Notes: generated from the letters alone by a model not told the origin. DNA of 64,000 nucleotides from JAHBNG01 sp039028975 (GCA_039028975.1 JBCCHB010000039.1:1-64000), one strand, 5' to 3'. Counted from the stretch's first letter, positions 26,839 through 36,277 are shown. Translations and numbers: made by a program.

Positions 26839-26967
26839 TGCTCTTCTCCTTAAATGGTGTATATGTAAAGCGGTAGGGGAGCCGCACGGGGTAACGAGGT
26901 TAAGGATTTTTCAAGCTAGGTCGTTCAGTTCGATGTGCATTGGAACAATTTGCTCAACGCTAAAGAT

Positions 26968-27894
26968 TTATAGCCGATTTAAGCAATGGTAAGCCGCACC
27001 CACCAAACAGACATCATCATTGATGGCAGCGACCCGCAATAGTTTATCGTTATAAAAGGCACTATCCAAGATAGACTCTTGAACGATTTCCCTGGCTGGA
27101 TTGAGCAGAAGATCGCCAAGCTGTACAACGCTACCACCCAATACAATCGCTTGGGGGTTAAAGAGATGAATCAGATTCACCAGTCCTAAACCAAGCCAAC
27201 GTCCAGCTTCAGTGACAACGCGCAGGGCTAACACATCGCCCATCCGTGCCGCTTGACCAACGGCTTGCCCATCAACCACAATCACATCATTCAGGATGGA
27301 GTGAATTTTCTCTTGAGCTAGGTATCGGTTGGCCCAATCACCGATTGCAGTCCCAGACGCCAATTCTTCCAAGCGACGGTGGCTACCATCGGGCAATGTA
27401 AAGCGCATATGTCCAGGCTCAATCGCTAGCGCATCCGCGCCCGTAAAGAGCTTCCCATCAATCATAGCACCGCCGCCGATGCCTGTGCTGATCGTCAGGT
27501 AGAGCATCGGGTCTGACCCCTTGCCTGCACCCATGTGATACTCTGCCACGGCACCCAAATTGGCATCATTTTCCACAAAGGCTGGAATGTATCCAAACGC
27601 GGCGCTGAGTATCGAAGCCAGCGGCACACGGGACCATTCTGGCAGTATTTTGGCGTGCAAGATAATTCCTCGTTCCGCATCCAAAGGACCCGGTGCGGCA
27701 ACACCGATACCTTGTAGCAGGCAATTGTCTGGAACAACCGACTTGCCGATCTCGATGATCCGCCGAATCACTTTATCTTGACCCTCGTGGACTTGAGTTA
27801 GGGTTTCGGCACGCTCAACCATTCGCATATCCGAATCAAATAGGGCCGATCGGATTCGGGTACCGCCAAAGTCAATGGCCAGATAGTGGGTCAT
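26968..27894 (-). CDS. ROK family sugar kinase
   Basis: 308 residues. The ASKHA-fold phosphate motif is DFGGTRIRSALFD at the N-terminus, the catalytic Asp lies in FVENDANLGAVAEY, and the sugar-binding GH motif is EPGHMRF. The cysteine zinc motif of many ROK kinases (CxCGxxGC) is absent; the matching stretch is FTLPDGSHRRLEELASG. It likely phosphorylates a hexose on entry. It is the last of a tight run with the phosphofructokinase (11-nt gap) and aldolase genes, so a fructokinase-type role is the best inference. Confidence 0.82.
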   Translation of the reverse strand: MTHYLAIDFGGTRIRSALFDSDMRMVERAETLTQVHEGQDKVIRRIIEIGKSVVPDNCLLQGIGVAAPGPLDAERGIILHAKILPEWSRVPLASILSAAFGYIPAFVENDANLGAVAEYHMGAGKGSDPMLYLTISTGIGGGAMIDGKLFTGADALAIEPGHMRFTLPDGSHRRLEELASGTAIGDWANRYLAQEKIHSILNDVIVVDGQAVGQAARMGDVLALRVVTEAGRWLGLGLVNLIHLFNPQAIVLGGSVVQLGDLLLNPAREIVQESILDSAFYNDKLLRVAAINDDVCLVGAAYHCLNRL

Positions 27895-27905
27895 GGTTAG
27901 TACGG

Positions 27906-28859
27906 CTATCGTAAATTGATGAAGTCATATTGGCTACGATCTGGTGGCGGTTTTGGCGTACTATCAAGCAACTCAGAGACCAACTCAGTCCGCCCATTTT
28001 GGACAATCACAGTACCCGTTTTAACCCCGCCAAGAAATCCCTGATAAGCAAGCTGGCTCATCTCCACGGCTAGCGTCCGATCTCGATGGGAGATATTTAC
28101 ACCCCGTTGGGCATGTCCCAATGCTATGTACCGTAACCTGGTCCCTGTGAGGCGGGGAATCGCTTCAGCCATTTGGGGAATGGTCTGCACCCCTTCAGAT
28201 AAAACAGCTAACGCGTATCCATCCGTTACAAGCACAGCCTTGAGCCTTTCTCCTACCCACTCCAAAGCTTCCGGATACTCCGGTACCAGAACCATCTGTG
28301 CACCAGAACCGTAGGCTATAGCCTGAGCTAAATAACCAGTCTCACCCCCCAACGTCTCGACCATAAAGATACGGCCTGGCAGCGCATGGGCCGTGGCCAA
28401 TGATCCATCAATGGCCTGATAAGCATAGTTGCAGGCCGAATCGTGGCCAAGCGTCATATCTGTGCCGGGAACGTCGTTATCAATGGTCGTGGGCAGCGCA
28501 ATTGCGGGGATGCCCCATTCTTCTAACAAGGGCAAGACGTGGCGCAGCGTTCCATCACCACCAAAGAGAAGCAGATTATCGATCTCGTTATGGTGGAGGA
28601 TTGCCTTCAGTTGCTCTTCTACATCCGGCCTCCCTAAAACCGGCTCTCGGCTCGATTGAAGATAAGATCCACCCCGACCGCTCAGCAGACGCACCACAGG
28701 TAGATCGATTAGCTGAATCTGGTTAGCCAAGACGCCAGCAAAACCACCCTGCGCCCCCAGAACAGAATCCCCTTTTCGAATGGCAAGCGCCGTATAGCCA
28801 GCAATAACCGCATTGATGCCAGGAGCATCTCCGCCACTGACTACGATTAGTGTCTTCAT
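27906..28859 (-). CDS. ATP-type phosphofructokinase (PfkA family)
   Basis: 317 residues, typical for bacterial PfkA. GGDAPG (9-14) and GGDGT form the nucleotide site; TTIDNDVPGTD holds the catalytic Asp; METLGGETGYLA corresponds to the sugar-phosphate contact. Gly after GGD suggests ATP rather than pyrophosphate as donor. It would convert fructose- or tagatose-6-phosphate to the 1,6-bisphosphate. Its start is directly adjacent to the aldolase stop (28859/28860), implying translational coupling. Confidence 0.87.
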   Translation of the reverse strand: MKTLIVVSGGDAPGINAVIAGYTALAIRKGDSVLGAQGGFAGVLANQIQLIDLPVVRLLSGRGGSYLQSSREPVLGRPDVEEQLKAILHHNEIDNLLLFGGDGTLRHVLPLLEEWGIPAIALPTTIDNDVPGTDMTLGHDSACNYAYQAIDGSLATAHALPGRIFMVETLGGETGYLAQAIAYGSGAQMVLVPEYPEALEWVGERLKAVLVTDGYALAVLSEGVQTIPQMAEAIPRLTGTRLRYIALGHAQRGVNISHRDRTLAVEMSQLAYQGFLGGVKTGTVIVQNGRTELVSELLDSTPKPPPDRSQYDFINLR

Positions 28860-29828
28860 CTATGTGTAATTCTCATACCAATCCGACGTTGACTGAGGCG
28901 ACCCATAAAAATCGGTCCACGGTTTGGACTTGGCGGCTGCTATCTCCAGTAGCTGCTTTAGTCGTTCCGTTGCTGTGTCTTTGAGGAATGCTATCCGATC
29001 CGCGGGCGACATGGTGGCCCCTTCTTTCCAAATCGCGCGCCCAGCCAAGAAACCACTAGCACCGCTCTCGCAGGCTATCTCAACTTGAGGCACAAAGCGC
29101 TCGAAGTCGACACCGGCGCTCAACAGCACCCACGGAACGGTGGACGCTTCGCTCAGTGCTGCACAGCTTGACCTCCAGGCGTCTCGATCATCGTTATATT
29201 TGATGTTGATTGGGAACTCCATCTTGAGAACATCCGCACCCGTTTTGCAGAGGCGGCGGGCTGTTTCAACAACCACACCAGGGCGCTGTTCAGCAAATTC
29301 AGCGCTGTCAGACGGTACATTGGCATCGATACTGTACGAAAGCGGTTCTAAGAAGACGGGGAGATCCCAAGCATGACAGTCTGCAATGGTTTGAGTAACA
29401 ACCACATCTAGCTCATCCGCCAATGCCTCATTCTGTGGATTGTAATAGACCAACAATTTGACCGCGCTCGCACCCATTTTGCGAATCTTCTCGATGGTCC
29501 AATCTTCATCAAAGACAATGGTCCGCTCGGTAGGATCGCCATCGTAGCCACTCTTTTCTAATGATAGAAGTAGGCCCGATTGCCCACTCATCTGCATGGC
29601 TGGGCTAAGGCCGTAGGTTGGGTCAGTCAATACCGCACTGGCGTATTTAGAAAGGGTTCCGATGATATCGATTTTCACCTGAACCAGCGTCTTATAATCG
29701 GTATCTTCTGGCATCATGCGTTTGTAGCTGCCTCGCTGATCAAAAGCCAAGATGCCAAAAACATCCTGTTCAGCAAGGCTGGAAACTTTCAGGCCGCGGT
29801 ATCGGCCTGGGGTAAGTTGGGTTGTCAT
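28860..29828 (-). CDS. LacD-like ketose-bisphosphate aldolase
   Basis: 322 residues, class I (Schiff-base) tagatose-1,6-bisphosphate aldolase type. Recognisable parts are FGILAFDQRGSYKRM near the N-terminus, AVLTDPTYGL, SAVKLLVYYNPQ, and Lys about 202 in DVLKMEFPI, the position of the LacD Schiff-base lysine. It would split a ketohexose bisphosphate into dihydroxyacetone phosphate and glyceraldehyde 3-phosphate. YihT-type sulfosugar aldolases are in the same superfamily and cannot be excluded. It starts the aldolase-Pfk-ROK run downstream of the sugar importer. Confidence 0.82.
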   Translation of the reverse strand: MTTQLTPGRYRGLKVSSLAEQDVFGILAFDQRGSYKRMMPEDTDYKTLVQVKIDIIGTLSKYASAVLTDPTYGLSPAMQMSGQSGLLLSLEKSGYDGDPTERTIVFDEDWTIEKIRKMGASAVKLLVYYNPQNEALADELDVVVTQTIADCHAWDLPVFLEPLSYSIDANVPSDSAEFAEQRPGVVVETARRLCKTGADVLKMEFPINIKYNDDRDAWRSSCAALSEASTVPWVLLSAGVDFERFVPQVEIACESGASGFLAGRAIWKEGATMSPADRIAFLKDTATERLKQLLEIAAAKSKPWTDFYGSPQSTSDWYENYT

Positions 29829-29840
29829 AATATCCTTGTT

Positions 29841-29938
29841 GGTTATTGGTAGCTGGTTATTGGTAGCTGGTTATTGGTAGCTGGTTATTGGTAGCTAGTT
29901 ATTGGTAGCTGGTTATTGGTAGCTAGTTATTGGTAGCT
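29841..29938. repeat. Seven-copy 14-bp tandem repeat
   Basis: The unit GGTTATTGGTAGCT is repeated seven times head to tail; two copies carry A at the first base. It lies between the ABC ATPase stop and the aldolase start. It is an ordinary minisatellite, probably variable in copy number, and is not a CRISPR (no spacers). Confidence 0.95.
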
Positions 29939-30041
29939 GGTTGTGTCGTCCTGAATCTTCGAATATCTACTCGGAGACTCCACCGTGCGTTCGGGGTTCC
30001 TCTGGGCGCGGAGCAGCTTAACAAATGGCATTGGCTAGTCA

Positions 30042-30806
30042 CTAACGATCTGCTACAGTTTCTGCCCCTACCATTAGACTGACCAACTCGTCGCTAGTCG
30101 TCTCGCTAATCATGCGTTCGGCTACCTTCTGGCCCCGACGCATGACAATGGCTCGGTCTGCGACGGCAAAGACATCCTGCATATTGTGGCTGATCATGAG
30201 AACTGGTACGTTCTGCTCGCGCAAGGTGTGTACCAATTCAAAGACTTTGCGCTGTTCTGGAACGCCCAAGGCCGCAGTCGGTTCATCCATAATCATCAGA
30301 CGAGCGTTCCAGTAGACGGCCCTAGCAATGGCCACCGCCTGCCGCTGACCGCCAGACATCTCACTGATGGGACGTCGCAAGTTGGGAATGTGAATATCCA
30401 ACCGCTCCAAAACCTCTTCAGATTCAGCCAGCATCTGCTTGCGATCTACCTGATTGAGAAAGCCAAATACACGCCGCATTGGCTCCCGTCCCAGAAAAAT
30501 ATTGGTTGGTGCGTCCAAGTTTTCGCAGAGCGCCAAATCCTGGTAGATGGTTTCAATACCGCTCTCTCGGGCGTCCGCTGGCGATGCTGCTGTCATCTCC
30601 TGATCTTCCAAGAGAATTTCGCCCTCATCAGGTTTATAAACCCCAGAGACCATCTTGATTAGCGTCGATTTACCCGCACCATTATCTCCCAACAGCCCCA
30701 CGACCTCGCCAGGATGGATCGACAAACTCACGTCATCTACCGCGGTCAGACCACCAAAGCGCTTGGTTAAATTACGTACCTCTAAAACTGCTCGACCATC
30801 ATTCAT
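30042..30806 (-). CDS. Sugar ABC importer ATPase (FrcA-like)
   Basis: 254 residues, a single nucleotide-binding domain: Walker A GDNGAGKSTL, signature MSGGQRQAVAIARA, Walker B RLMIMDEPTAALG. Ribose-type importers usually have a double ATPase of about 500 residues; single-domain ATPases of about 260 residues are typical of the FrcA (fructose) branch. It works with the permease at 30999 and the binding protein at 32175. Confidence 0.9.
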   Translation of the reverse strand: MNDGRAVLEVRNLTKRFGGLTAVDDVSLSIHPGEVVGLLGDNGAGKSTLIKMVSGVYKPDEGEILLEDQEMTAASPADARESGIETIYQDLALCENLDAPTNIFLGREPMRRVFGFLNQVDRKQMLAESEEVLERLDIHIPNLRRPISEMSGGQRQAVAIARAVYWNARLMIMDEPTAALGVPEQRKVFELVHTLREQNVPVLMISHNMQDVFAVADRAIVMRRGQKVAERMISETTSDELVSLMVGAETVADR

Positions 30807-30998
30807 AAGTTCATCTCAATCGTAGGAGTTCACCTTACTCGCATAGGTGACAGGCACTAGACGTAAAAAGCTGTTAGAAGGTTAGTTTCAGGCTCGTTTT
30901 GTGCATAAAGGCCAGTCACCAAGGCCAAGGCAAATTGTTACTCTCAACCTATAGGTCGGCGCGGTCACTTGTTTCCGTAGTCATCTCAATCACCTTAC

Positions 30999-32051
30999 TC
31001 ATCCCCTCATCCCCACCTTCGCCTGATCTACCAACACCGCCAGGATAATTACAATGCCCACGGCCACAAATTGCCAGAAGGGATTGATGGCCAGAATCAC
31101 AAGTCCATTCTGGATGATGGCGATAATCAGCGCACCGATGACCGTACCGATGATGGTTCCTGCACCACCAAAGAGAGACGCACCGCCAATCACAACAGCC
31201 GCAATCGAGTCCAGCAGCAATGCTTCCCCTGCGTTGGCCGCGCCATTGGTAAAGCGCACGTTGTAGAGAAACCCAGCCAGCGCGGCACAGCCAGCCGACA
31301 CCATGTAAACGGCAATGGTATGTCGCGCTACCGGAATCCCAGCCCGCAGCGCGGCCTCTTCATTGCCTCCAACCGCATAGGTATAGAGTCCAAACCGAGA
31401 GCGGGAAAGCAGCCAATGAAAAGCAATGGCCAGGATGATGATAAGGGTTAATGGATGAGGCAGAATGCCCACCAACTCCCGTAGTTGGGAGCGCTCCAGT
31501 CCGTCAGGCTGCATGAACCAACTCACTCCTAGCCCAGGAAAGTAGTAGGCCAGATAACCATTACCAATGCGCCCTAGCCCAGGAACGGAGGCAGGTACTG
31601 GCATCCCACCGGAGAAGATAAAGCCCATCCCCCGAGCAATGCCAAACATGCCTAGGGTCACAATAAAGGGAGGGACTTTTAACCGAGCAATCAGGACACC
31701 GTTGATAAATCCAGGGATTAGACCCGCAACCAGCGCCGCGACCAAGCCTGCCAACGCAACCAAGAACAGTGGCGTACCTGATGGAAACGAAGTCATGACC
31801 ATGGCACCTACCACAGCGGCCAACCCCATAATAAATCCACTAGAGAGGTCAATCCCTCCCGAAATGATCACAAACGTCTGCCCCATGGCCATAATGAGCA
31901 GAATGGCCACATTAGCCCCGATACTCTGAAAGTTAAAGAGATTAAAGAATCCTTGACCCGTTACCGAAAAGATGACAATTAGAATGATTAGAAAAAGCCA
32001 CGCCCAAATTTGGCTCAGGGTGGTCGTTAGACGTTGAGAAGATGAGAACAT
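30999..32051 (-). CDS. Sugar ABC importer permease (Rbs/Frc type)
   Basis: 350 residues with about ten membrane helices of the BPD_transp_2 family. Hallmarks are GQTFVIISGGIDLSSG near the N-terminus and GGNEEAALRAGIPV with AAVVIGGASLFGGAGTIIGT in the second half. It is an inner-membrane subunit, probably a homodimer, for a monosaccharide. The gene lies 123 nt after the binding-protein gene, across a long hairpin. Confidence 0.92.
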   Translation of the reverse strand: MFSSSQRLTTTLSQIWAWLFLIILIVIFSVTGQGFFNLFNFQSIGANVAILLIMAMGQTFVIISGGIDLSSGFIMGLAAVVGAMVMTSFPSGTPLFLVALAGLVAALVAGLIPGFINGVLIARLKVPPFIVTLGMFGIARGMGFIFSGGMPVPASVPGLGRIGNGYLAYYFPGLGVSWFMQPDGLERSQLRELVGILPHPLTLIIILAIAFHWLLSRSRFGLYTYAVGGNEEAALRAGIPVARHTIAVYMVSAGCAALAGFLYNVRFTNGAANAGEALLLDSIAAVVIGGASLFGGAGTIIGTVIGALIIAIIQNGLVILAINPFWQFVAVGIVIILAVLVDQAKVGMRG

Positions 32052-32079
32052 TTAGAGTTTCCAGAAAGGCAGTGGATAG

Positions 32080-32177
32080 GATGAGGGGATAATGAAGATG
32101 AATAAGATGATTAGTTCGCAGGATGGCTTTGTAAGTTGATACTTATCCAATCATCTTATTCACCCTCTTATCTTCTA
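32080..32177 (-). repeat. Intercistronic hairpin after binding-protein gene
   Basis: A perfect 13-bp inverted repeat, GAATAAGATGATT (32100-32112) with AATCATCTTATTC (32149-32161), is extended by partial pairing on both sides. It overlaps the 3' end of the binding-protein gene and precedes the permease. The GATGA-rich arms resemble those at 36274, 52201 and 63711. Confidence 0.75.
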
Positions 32178-33209
32178 TTCGCTCTTGTAGATAGCATTCT
32201 GCGCTTCTTCTGTATCTACATTTTCTCGGGTAATTACGACATAATCAGTACCAAAGCGAGGCTCAATGCTGCCCATATCACCATTGATAGCTGCTAGGGC
32301 ATACTCAACACCGACCTGGCCCATCTGATAGGGCAGTTGGGCGATTACCATATCCACAATCTCGTTACGTAGGTCGTCAATGGCTGTCTCTGGCGCATCA
32401 AAGCTGGCAACCTTAACCACACCAGCTAGCCCTGCATTGGCCACAGCCTGAGCCGCACCGCGAGCACCAAAGAGGTTGGTTCCGTAGATGCCTGTGACGC
32501 TGTCATCACGCTGAAGGACGGCTGCTGTCTGCTCGGCTGCTTTACCAGAGTTATCATCGTTATAGTCTACACCAGCTAATTCAACGCCATCGGTCTCGTC
32601 GATAATCTCTACACAGCCCTGCTCGCGTTGGTCGGTGGTGCTGATGCCGGGGATGGTATTTTGAATGTAAATCGAACCCGTGCCACCCATGGAATCAATG
32701 ACCGCTTGGCAGGCGATGCGACCACCTTCAACATTATTAGATCCAATATACGAGAGGGGGAAAGTGATCTCGCCACCCTCATAGTCGCCATCACCGATGA
32801 ATGTGTCGACGGAGAGAACGTGTATGCCTGCATCATGGGCACGTTGCAGAGGTTCGATCATCGCTTGTTTATCATTGGCTGCAATGACAAGTGCATCCAC
32901 GCCACGGGCAATAAGGGCGTCAACAATAGACGTTTGTAAAACAGCGTCCCACTCAGCGGGACCGTCGACGATCAGCTCAACGCCTAGTTCTTCTGCCATA
33001 GCTTGCGCACCCTTTTCCATAGTTACATAGAATGCATCACCCTTGACGCCGATAACGAGGGCAATTGTTGGGCCGTCTTCGCTGGCCATTTCACCACCGT
33101 CATCAGCGGGCATGGCTGCTGGATCAACGGCGACACATGCAGAGAGGAACAATGCAATACTTAGGAGGCAGGGTATGAACCACTTAATGAGCTTCTTATT
33201 TTGGAACAT
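32175..33209 (-). CDS. Sugar ABC importer binding lipoprotein
   Basis: About 344 residues from ATG 33209, chosen because AAGGAG lies 7 nt upstream and the next residues form a lipoprotein signal peptide with lipobox LSAC; the frame is open further to 33311. The body is a periplasmic-binding-protein type 1 fold (Peripla_BP_4): PTIALVIGVKGDAFYVTMEKG, VDALVIAANDKQAM, VKVASFDAP. It would bind a monosaccharide outside the membrane and deliver it to the permease at 30999. Confidence 0.9.
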   Translation of the reverse strand: MFQNKKLIKWFIPCLLSIALFLSACVAVDPAAMPADDGGEMASEDGPTIALVIGVKGDAFYVTMEKGAQAMAEELGVELIVDGPAEWDAVLQTSIVDALIARGVDALVIAANDKQAMIEPLQRAHDAGIHVLSVDTFIGDGDYEGGEITFPLSYIGSNNVEGGRIACQAVIDSMGGTGSIYIQNTIPGISTTDQREQGCVEIIDETDGVELAGVDYNDDNSGKAAEQTAAVLQRDDSVTGIYGTNLFGARGAAQAVANAGLAGVVKVASFDAPETAIDDLRNEIVDMVIAQLPYQMGQVGVEYALAAINGDMGSIEPRFGTDYVVITRENVDTEEAQNAIYKSE

Positions 33210-33644
33210 TGAATTCTCCTTGAAGTTAAATGATACAGCGAGTAGTGGGGTCAAATATTGAATCATATCGATATGGACAACATGTGCATGTGGGAACGTT
33301 AGTTGTACCACGATTCGCTAGGTATGTGCAAAATAGATGGCACAGCATACCGGACGGACGATCTTGGAACGATGCTAGTTTGGTCACAGGTGCTTGGGCC
33401 CGCAGTACAACCCGCTCTTTACACCCGAATCTGGGATGCACTTGCACCGAAAGATCTGCTTGACAAACCTAACGTCGTTTGATAAACTATCATTTGTAAA
33501 ACGCTGTTTTACTGAGTAAAACACTCCTGCAAACAAAGTATCAACTGGTAGCTATACCGCGGTCGATTTGAAAAGCGGAGTTTTCCACACTCTTTACTGG
33601 AGAGACTAAACTCCGGTTTTCAGACGGAGCTGAGTAGAAACTTT
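33210..33644. other. Divergent control region, importer / IclR
   Basis: No gene seen. Besides the IclR promoter and palindrome listed separately, there is a perfect 12-bp palindrome CATATCGATATG (33264-33275) about 55 nt before the binding-protein start, a possible operator for the importer. A CTCCG/CGGAG hairpin (33611-33631) lies just before the IclR GTG start. Confidence 0.45.
33460..33526 (+). promoter_or_regulatory. IclR promoter with overlapping operator
   Basis: TTGACA (33460-33465), a 17-nt spacer and TAAACT (33483-33488) place the start near 33495. A perfect 17-bp palindrome, GTAAAACGCTGTTTTAC (33496-33512), sits right there, followed by a second imperfect one (33514-33526). This layout suits autorepression by the regulator. 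Confidence 0.6.
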
Positions 33645-34400
33645 GTGACCGACTATAGTATTAGTGTCCTCGAAGATGCGTTCAAGGTAGTAGAGCTGAT
33701 ATCTGATAGCGCAAAGCCAATCTCTTTGGTTGAGCTAACTCGTCAGTCATCCCTCAACAAAAACAAGGTTTTTCGCATTCTTCATACTCTTGAAAAGCAT
33801 CGCTATGTTGAGCGCGATGAAGCACATACCTATCAATTAGGTGCTCGTTTTATTACCTTTAGCCGTAATGCCCGGCAAGAACGCTCATTGATCGAAGCAA
33901 GTGCGCCCATCCTAGATTGGTTGGCTCAGGAGACTTCCGAAACGATCTTTTTAGGAATTTTAGATGGGCAACAGGCCCTCTGCGTTGATGCTCGCGAATC
34001 CCCCCGATCGATTCGCTTGACGGCCCAAGTTGGGCAAAGAACCCCGTTACACGTAGGCAGCATTCCTAAAGTGCTATTGGCTTTTCAATCTGAAGCGCAA
34101 CAGAATGCGCTAATCGAGGGGCTATCCTTCGAACTGTATACCAACCATACAATTCGTAATAGAGCCATTCTTGTTGAATCTTTGCAATCAATACATGACC
34201 AAGGTTATGCCGTTACCTCAGATGATCTGGATGAAGGTGCCTGCTCAGTTGCTACTCCTATCTTCAATCGGCTGGGTAAAATCGAAGCAGCCCTCTCCAT
34301 TGCCGGACCATCCAATCGATTTTCTGAAGATTGTATTGCTCACTACATCCTCCTAGCCCAAGAAGGGGCTGAATGCATCTCCCAATCCTTGAGGGGATGA
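33645..34400 (+). CDS. IclR family transcriptional regulator
   Basis: 251 residues from a GTG start. An N-terminal winged helix (SISLVELTRQSSLNKNKVFRILHTLEKHRYVERD, residues 20-60) is followed by the IclR effector domain (LGILDGQQALCVDARES, TPLHVGSIPKVLLAF, GYAVTSDDLDEGACSVATPIF). It is divergent from the sugar-importer genes and just upstream of the M28 peptidase gene, so it may control either set. The palindromes near its own transcription start suggest autoregulation. The ribosome site is weak. Confidence 0.9.
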   Translation: MTDYSISVLEDAFKVVELISDSAKPISLVELTRQSSLNKNKVFRILHTLEKHRYVERDEAHTYQLGARFITFSRNARQERSLIEASAPILDWLAQETSETIFLGILDGQQALCVDARESPRSIRLTAQVGQRTPLHVGSIPKVLLAFQSEAQQNALIEGLSFELYTNHTIRNRAILVESLQSIHDQGYAVTSDDLDEGACSVATPIFNRLGKIEAALSIAGPSNRFSEDCIAHYILLAQEGAECISQSLRG

Positions 34401-34510
34401 CGAGATGAGAGAGTGAAAAGCTGAGTGAATGAAGGGATATTGAAACGAATTCTGCTTCTTCACACCTGCTACCTTAACTCTTGCCACATATAACAACAAA
34501 GGAGAAACCT

Positions 34511-36277
34511 ATGCAGTCACTCTACGCTCCCGCTACCCCCAATGTTGAACAACAGATGCGTGATGACCTTTCGATTGATACTCCTTGGGCGTTGATTGAA
34601 CGCTTTACCACGCTTGTGCGCGAGTCAGGCAGTGAGGATGAAAGAATTTCAGCCAAGTATATTGCCGATCAGCTTACGAATTTTGGCGTTTCGCATACGG
34701 TCTATCGACCAGACCTATTTATCAGCGTGCCTGTCTCTACTTCTGTTCGCTACGGCGGCAAAACGTTACGCGCCAAATCGCCTTCTTTCTCAATTTCAAC
34801 AGGCCCAGAAGGCATTACGGCCGAGGCTGTCTATGTCGAAGCCAAACGTCCACCAGGCGTAGCCCGCCTCTTCCACTTTGAAGTGGACGAAAATATTGAT
34901 ATTGAGGGCAAGATCGTCGTCTGCACTGGTTTTGGCTTCCCAGCGGCTGTCAAACTCTTTCAAGAGAAGGGTGCCGCGGCTCAGATCTATATTAATCCCG
35001 GCGTGGATATTCACTGGGGCGTCTGCACCACCATCTGGGGCGCCCCCGATTTAGACAATGCTCATACCCAACCCCAGGCTGCGGTAGCTTCCATCAACCG
35101 TCCTGATGGCGAGGCGCTCTTAGAGGCAATTAAACAAGGTCCTACAGAGGTAACAGTTCAGACCGAATTGAAGGAAGGCTGGTTTGAATGTCCGGTGATT
35201 GTCGCCGAGATTGAAGGCACTGAAGAACCCGAACGTTTTATGCTGGTTCACGGCCATCTCGACTCGTGGGATGTGGGCATTGGTGATAACGCCGTAGGCG
35301 ACGCAACGCTACTGGAGTTGGCTCGTGTCTTCCACAAAAACCGATCTGGCCTCAAGCGCAGCATTCGCATCGCTTGGTGGACGGCTCATTCCACTGGGCG
35401 TTATGGCGGATCAACTTGGTTTGTGGATCAGTTTGGCCTCGACCTGGCTCGTAACTGTATCGCTCAAGTCAACATTGATTCGCCTGGCTGCCGCTGGGCA
35501 ACCGAGTATTACGATATCTCTTGGATGATCGAGACCGAAGACTTTTGTAAACAGGCCATTCTCGACACCACGGGTAAGGAATCAGAAGGTGAGCGTCCTC
35601 ATCAAGCAGGAGACTATTCCTTCAACAACATTGGTATCTCTAGCTTCTTTATGCTTCTTTCTACCATGCCGCGGGAAAAACAGGCCGAGATGGGATATTA
35701 CGCAGTTGGTGGCTGCGGTGGCAACATTGCTTGGCATACTGAAAACGATCAGCTAGAAATCGCAGATAAAGACAACCTGATGCGCGATTTGGAGGTCTAT
35801 GTCACTAGCCTGCAGCGCGTCACCAATAATGCCATCCACCCTTTCGACTTCCGCCGATTAGCCGCTGAGTTCCGTGACACGTTGAGCCAATATTCAGATG
35901 GCGCAGGCGGCACCATTGACTTTGCTGATGCCTACGAAGCGCTAGAACAACTGGACCACGCACTGGCCGCACTCTACACCAAAGTGGCTAGCTTGGCCGA
36001 AAGCGGAGCGTCTATTGACGACGCCCGACAGGTCAACGACGCTATTCTTGAGCTTGGTCGTATTCTGATTCCGATTAACTTCACCCGTCATGGCATGTTC
36101 CGCACCGAACCGGCTACGCCCATTGCACCATTGCCAGATATCGAACCAGCCTTAGCGCTGTCTAATGTTAGTGGACATGAAAAACAGGTTATTCTGACCC
36201 ACGTCCGTCGTGGGTTAAATCGGGTTTCATGGGCGTTTGAGAGTGCAGCGCGCGTTGCTGAGCGCGCTGCTGGATGA
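34511..36277 (+). CDS. M28-like metallopeptidase with PA domain
   Basis: About 588 residues from ATG 34511 (AAAGGAG 7-8 nt upstream; the frame opens at 34481). An N-terminal peptidase part holds an inserted PA-like domain (about 115-200, including GKIVVCTGFGFPAAVKLFQ). Zinc-site candidates are HGHLDSWD (H249, D251), GIGDNAVGD, VNIDSPG and a late His in AWHTENDQ (about 408). The place of the usual catalytic Glu-Glu (WxxxEExGxxGS) reads WWTAHSTGRYGGSTW, so Glu is absent. It is either a variant peptidase or a non-proteolytic amidohydrolase-like relative. No signal peptide is seen, so it is probably cytoplasmic. The next gene encodes a racemase. Confidence 0.8.
   Translation: MQSLYAPATPNVEQQMRDDLSIDTPWALIERFTTLVRESGSEDERISAKYIADQLTNFGVSHTVYRPDLFISVPVSTSVRYGGKTLRAKSPSFSISTGPEGITAEAVYVEAKRPPGVARLFHFEVDENIDIEGKIVVCTGFGFPAAVKLFQEKGAAAQIYINPGVDIHWGVCTTIWGAPDLDNAHTQPQAAVASINRPDGEALLEAIKQGPTEVTVQTELKEGWFECPVIVAEIEGTEEPERFMLVHGHLDSWDVGIGDNAVGDATLLELARVFHKNRSGLKRSIRIAWWTAHSTGRYGGSTWFVDQFGLDLARNCIAQVNIDSPGCRWATEYYDISWMIETEDFCKQAILDTTGKESEGERPHQAGDYSFNNIGISSFFMLLSTMPREKQAEMGYYAVGGCGGNIAWHTENDQLEIADKDNLMRDLEVYVTSLQRVTNNAIHPFDFRRLAAEFRDTLSQYSDGAGGTIDFADAYEALEQLDHALAALYTKVASLAESGASIDDARQVNDAILELGRILIPINFTRHGMFRTEPATPIAPLPDIEPALALSNVSGHEKQVILTHVRRGLNRVSWAFESAARVAERAAG

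Noticed and set aside
29841..29938. Regular repeats that could suggest a CRISPR array
   Set aside because: The 14-bp units are directly adjacent with no spacers; it is a simple tandem repeat.
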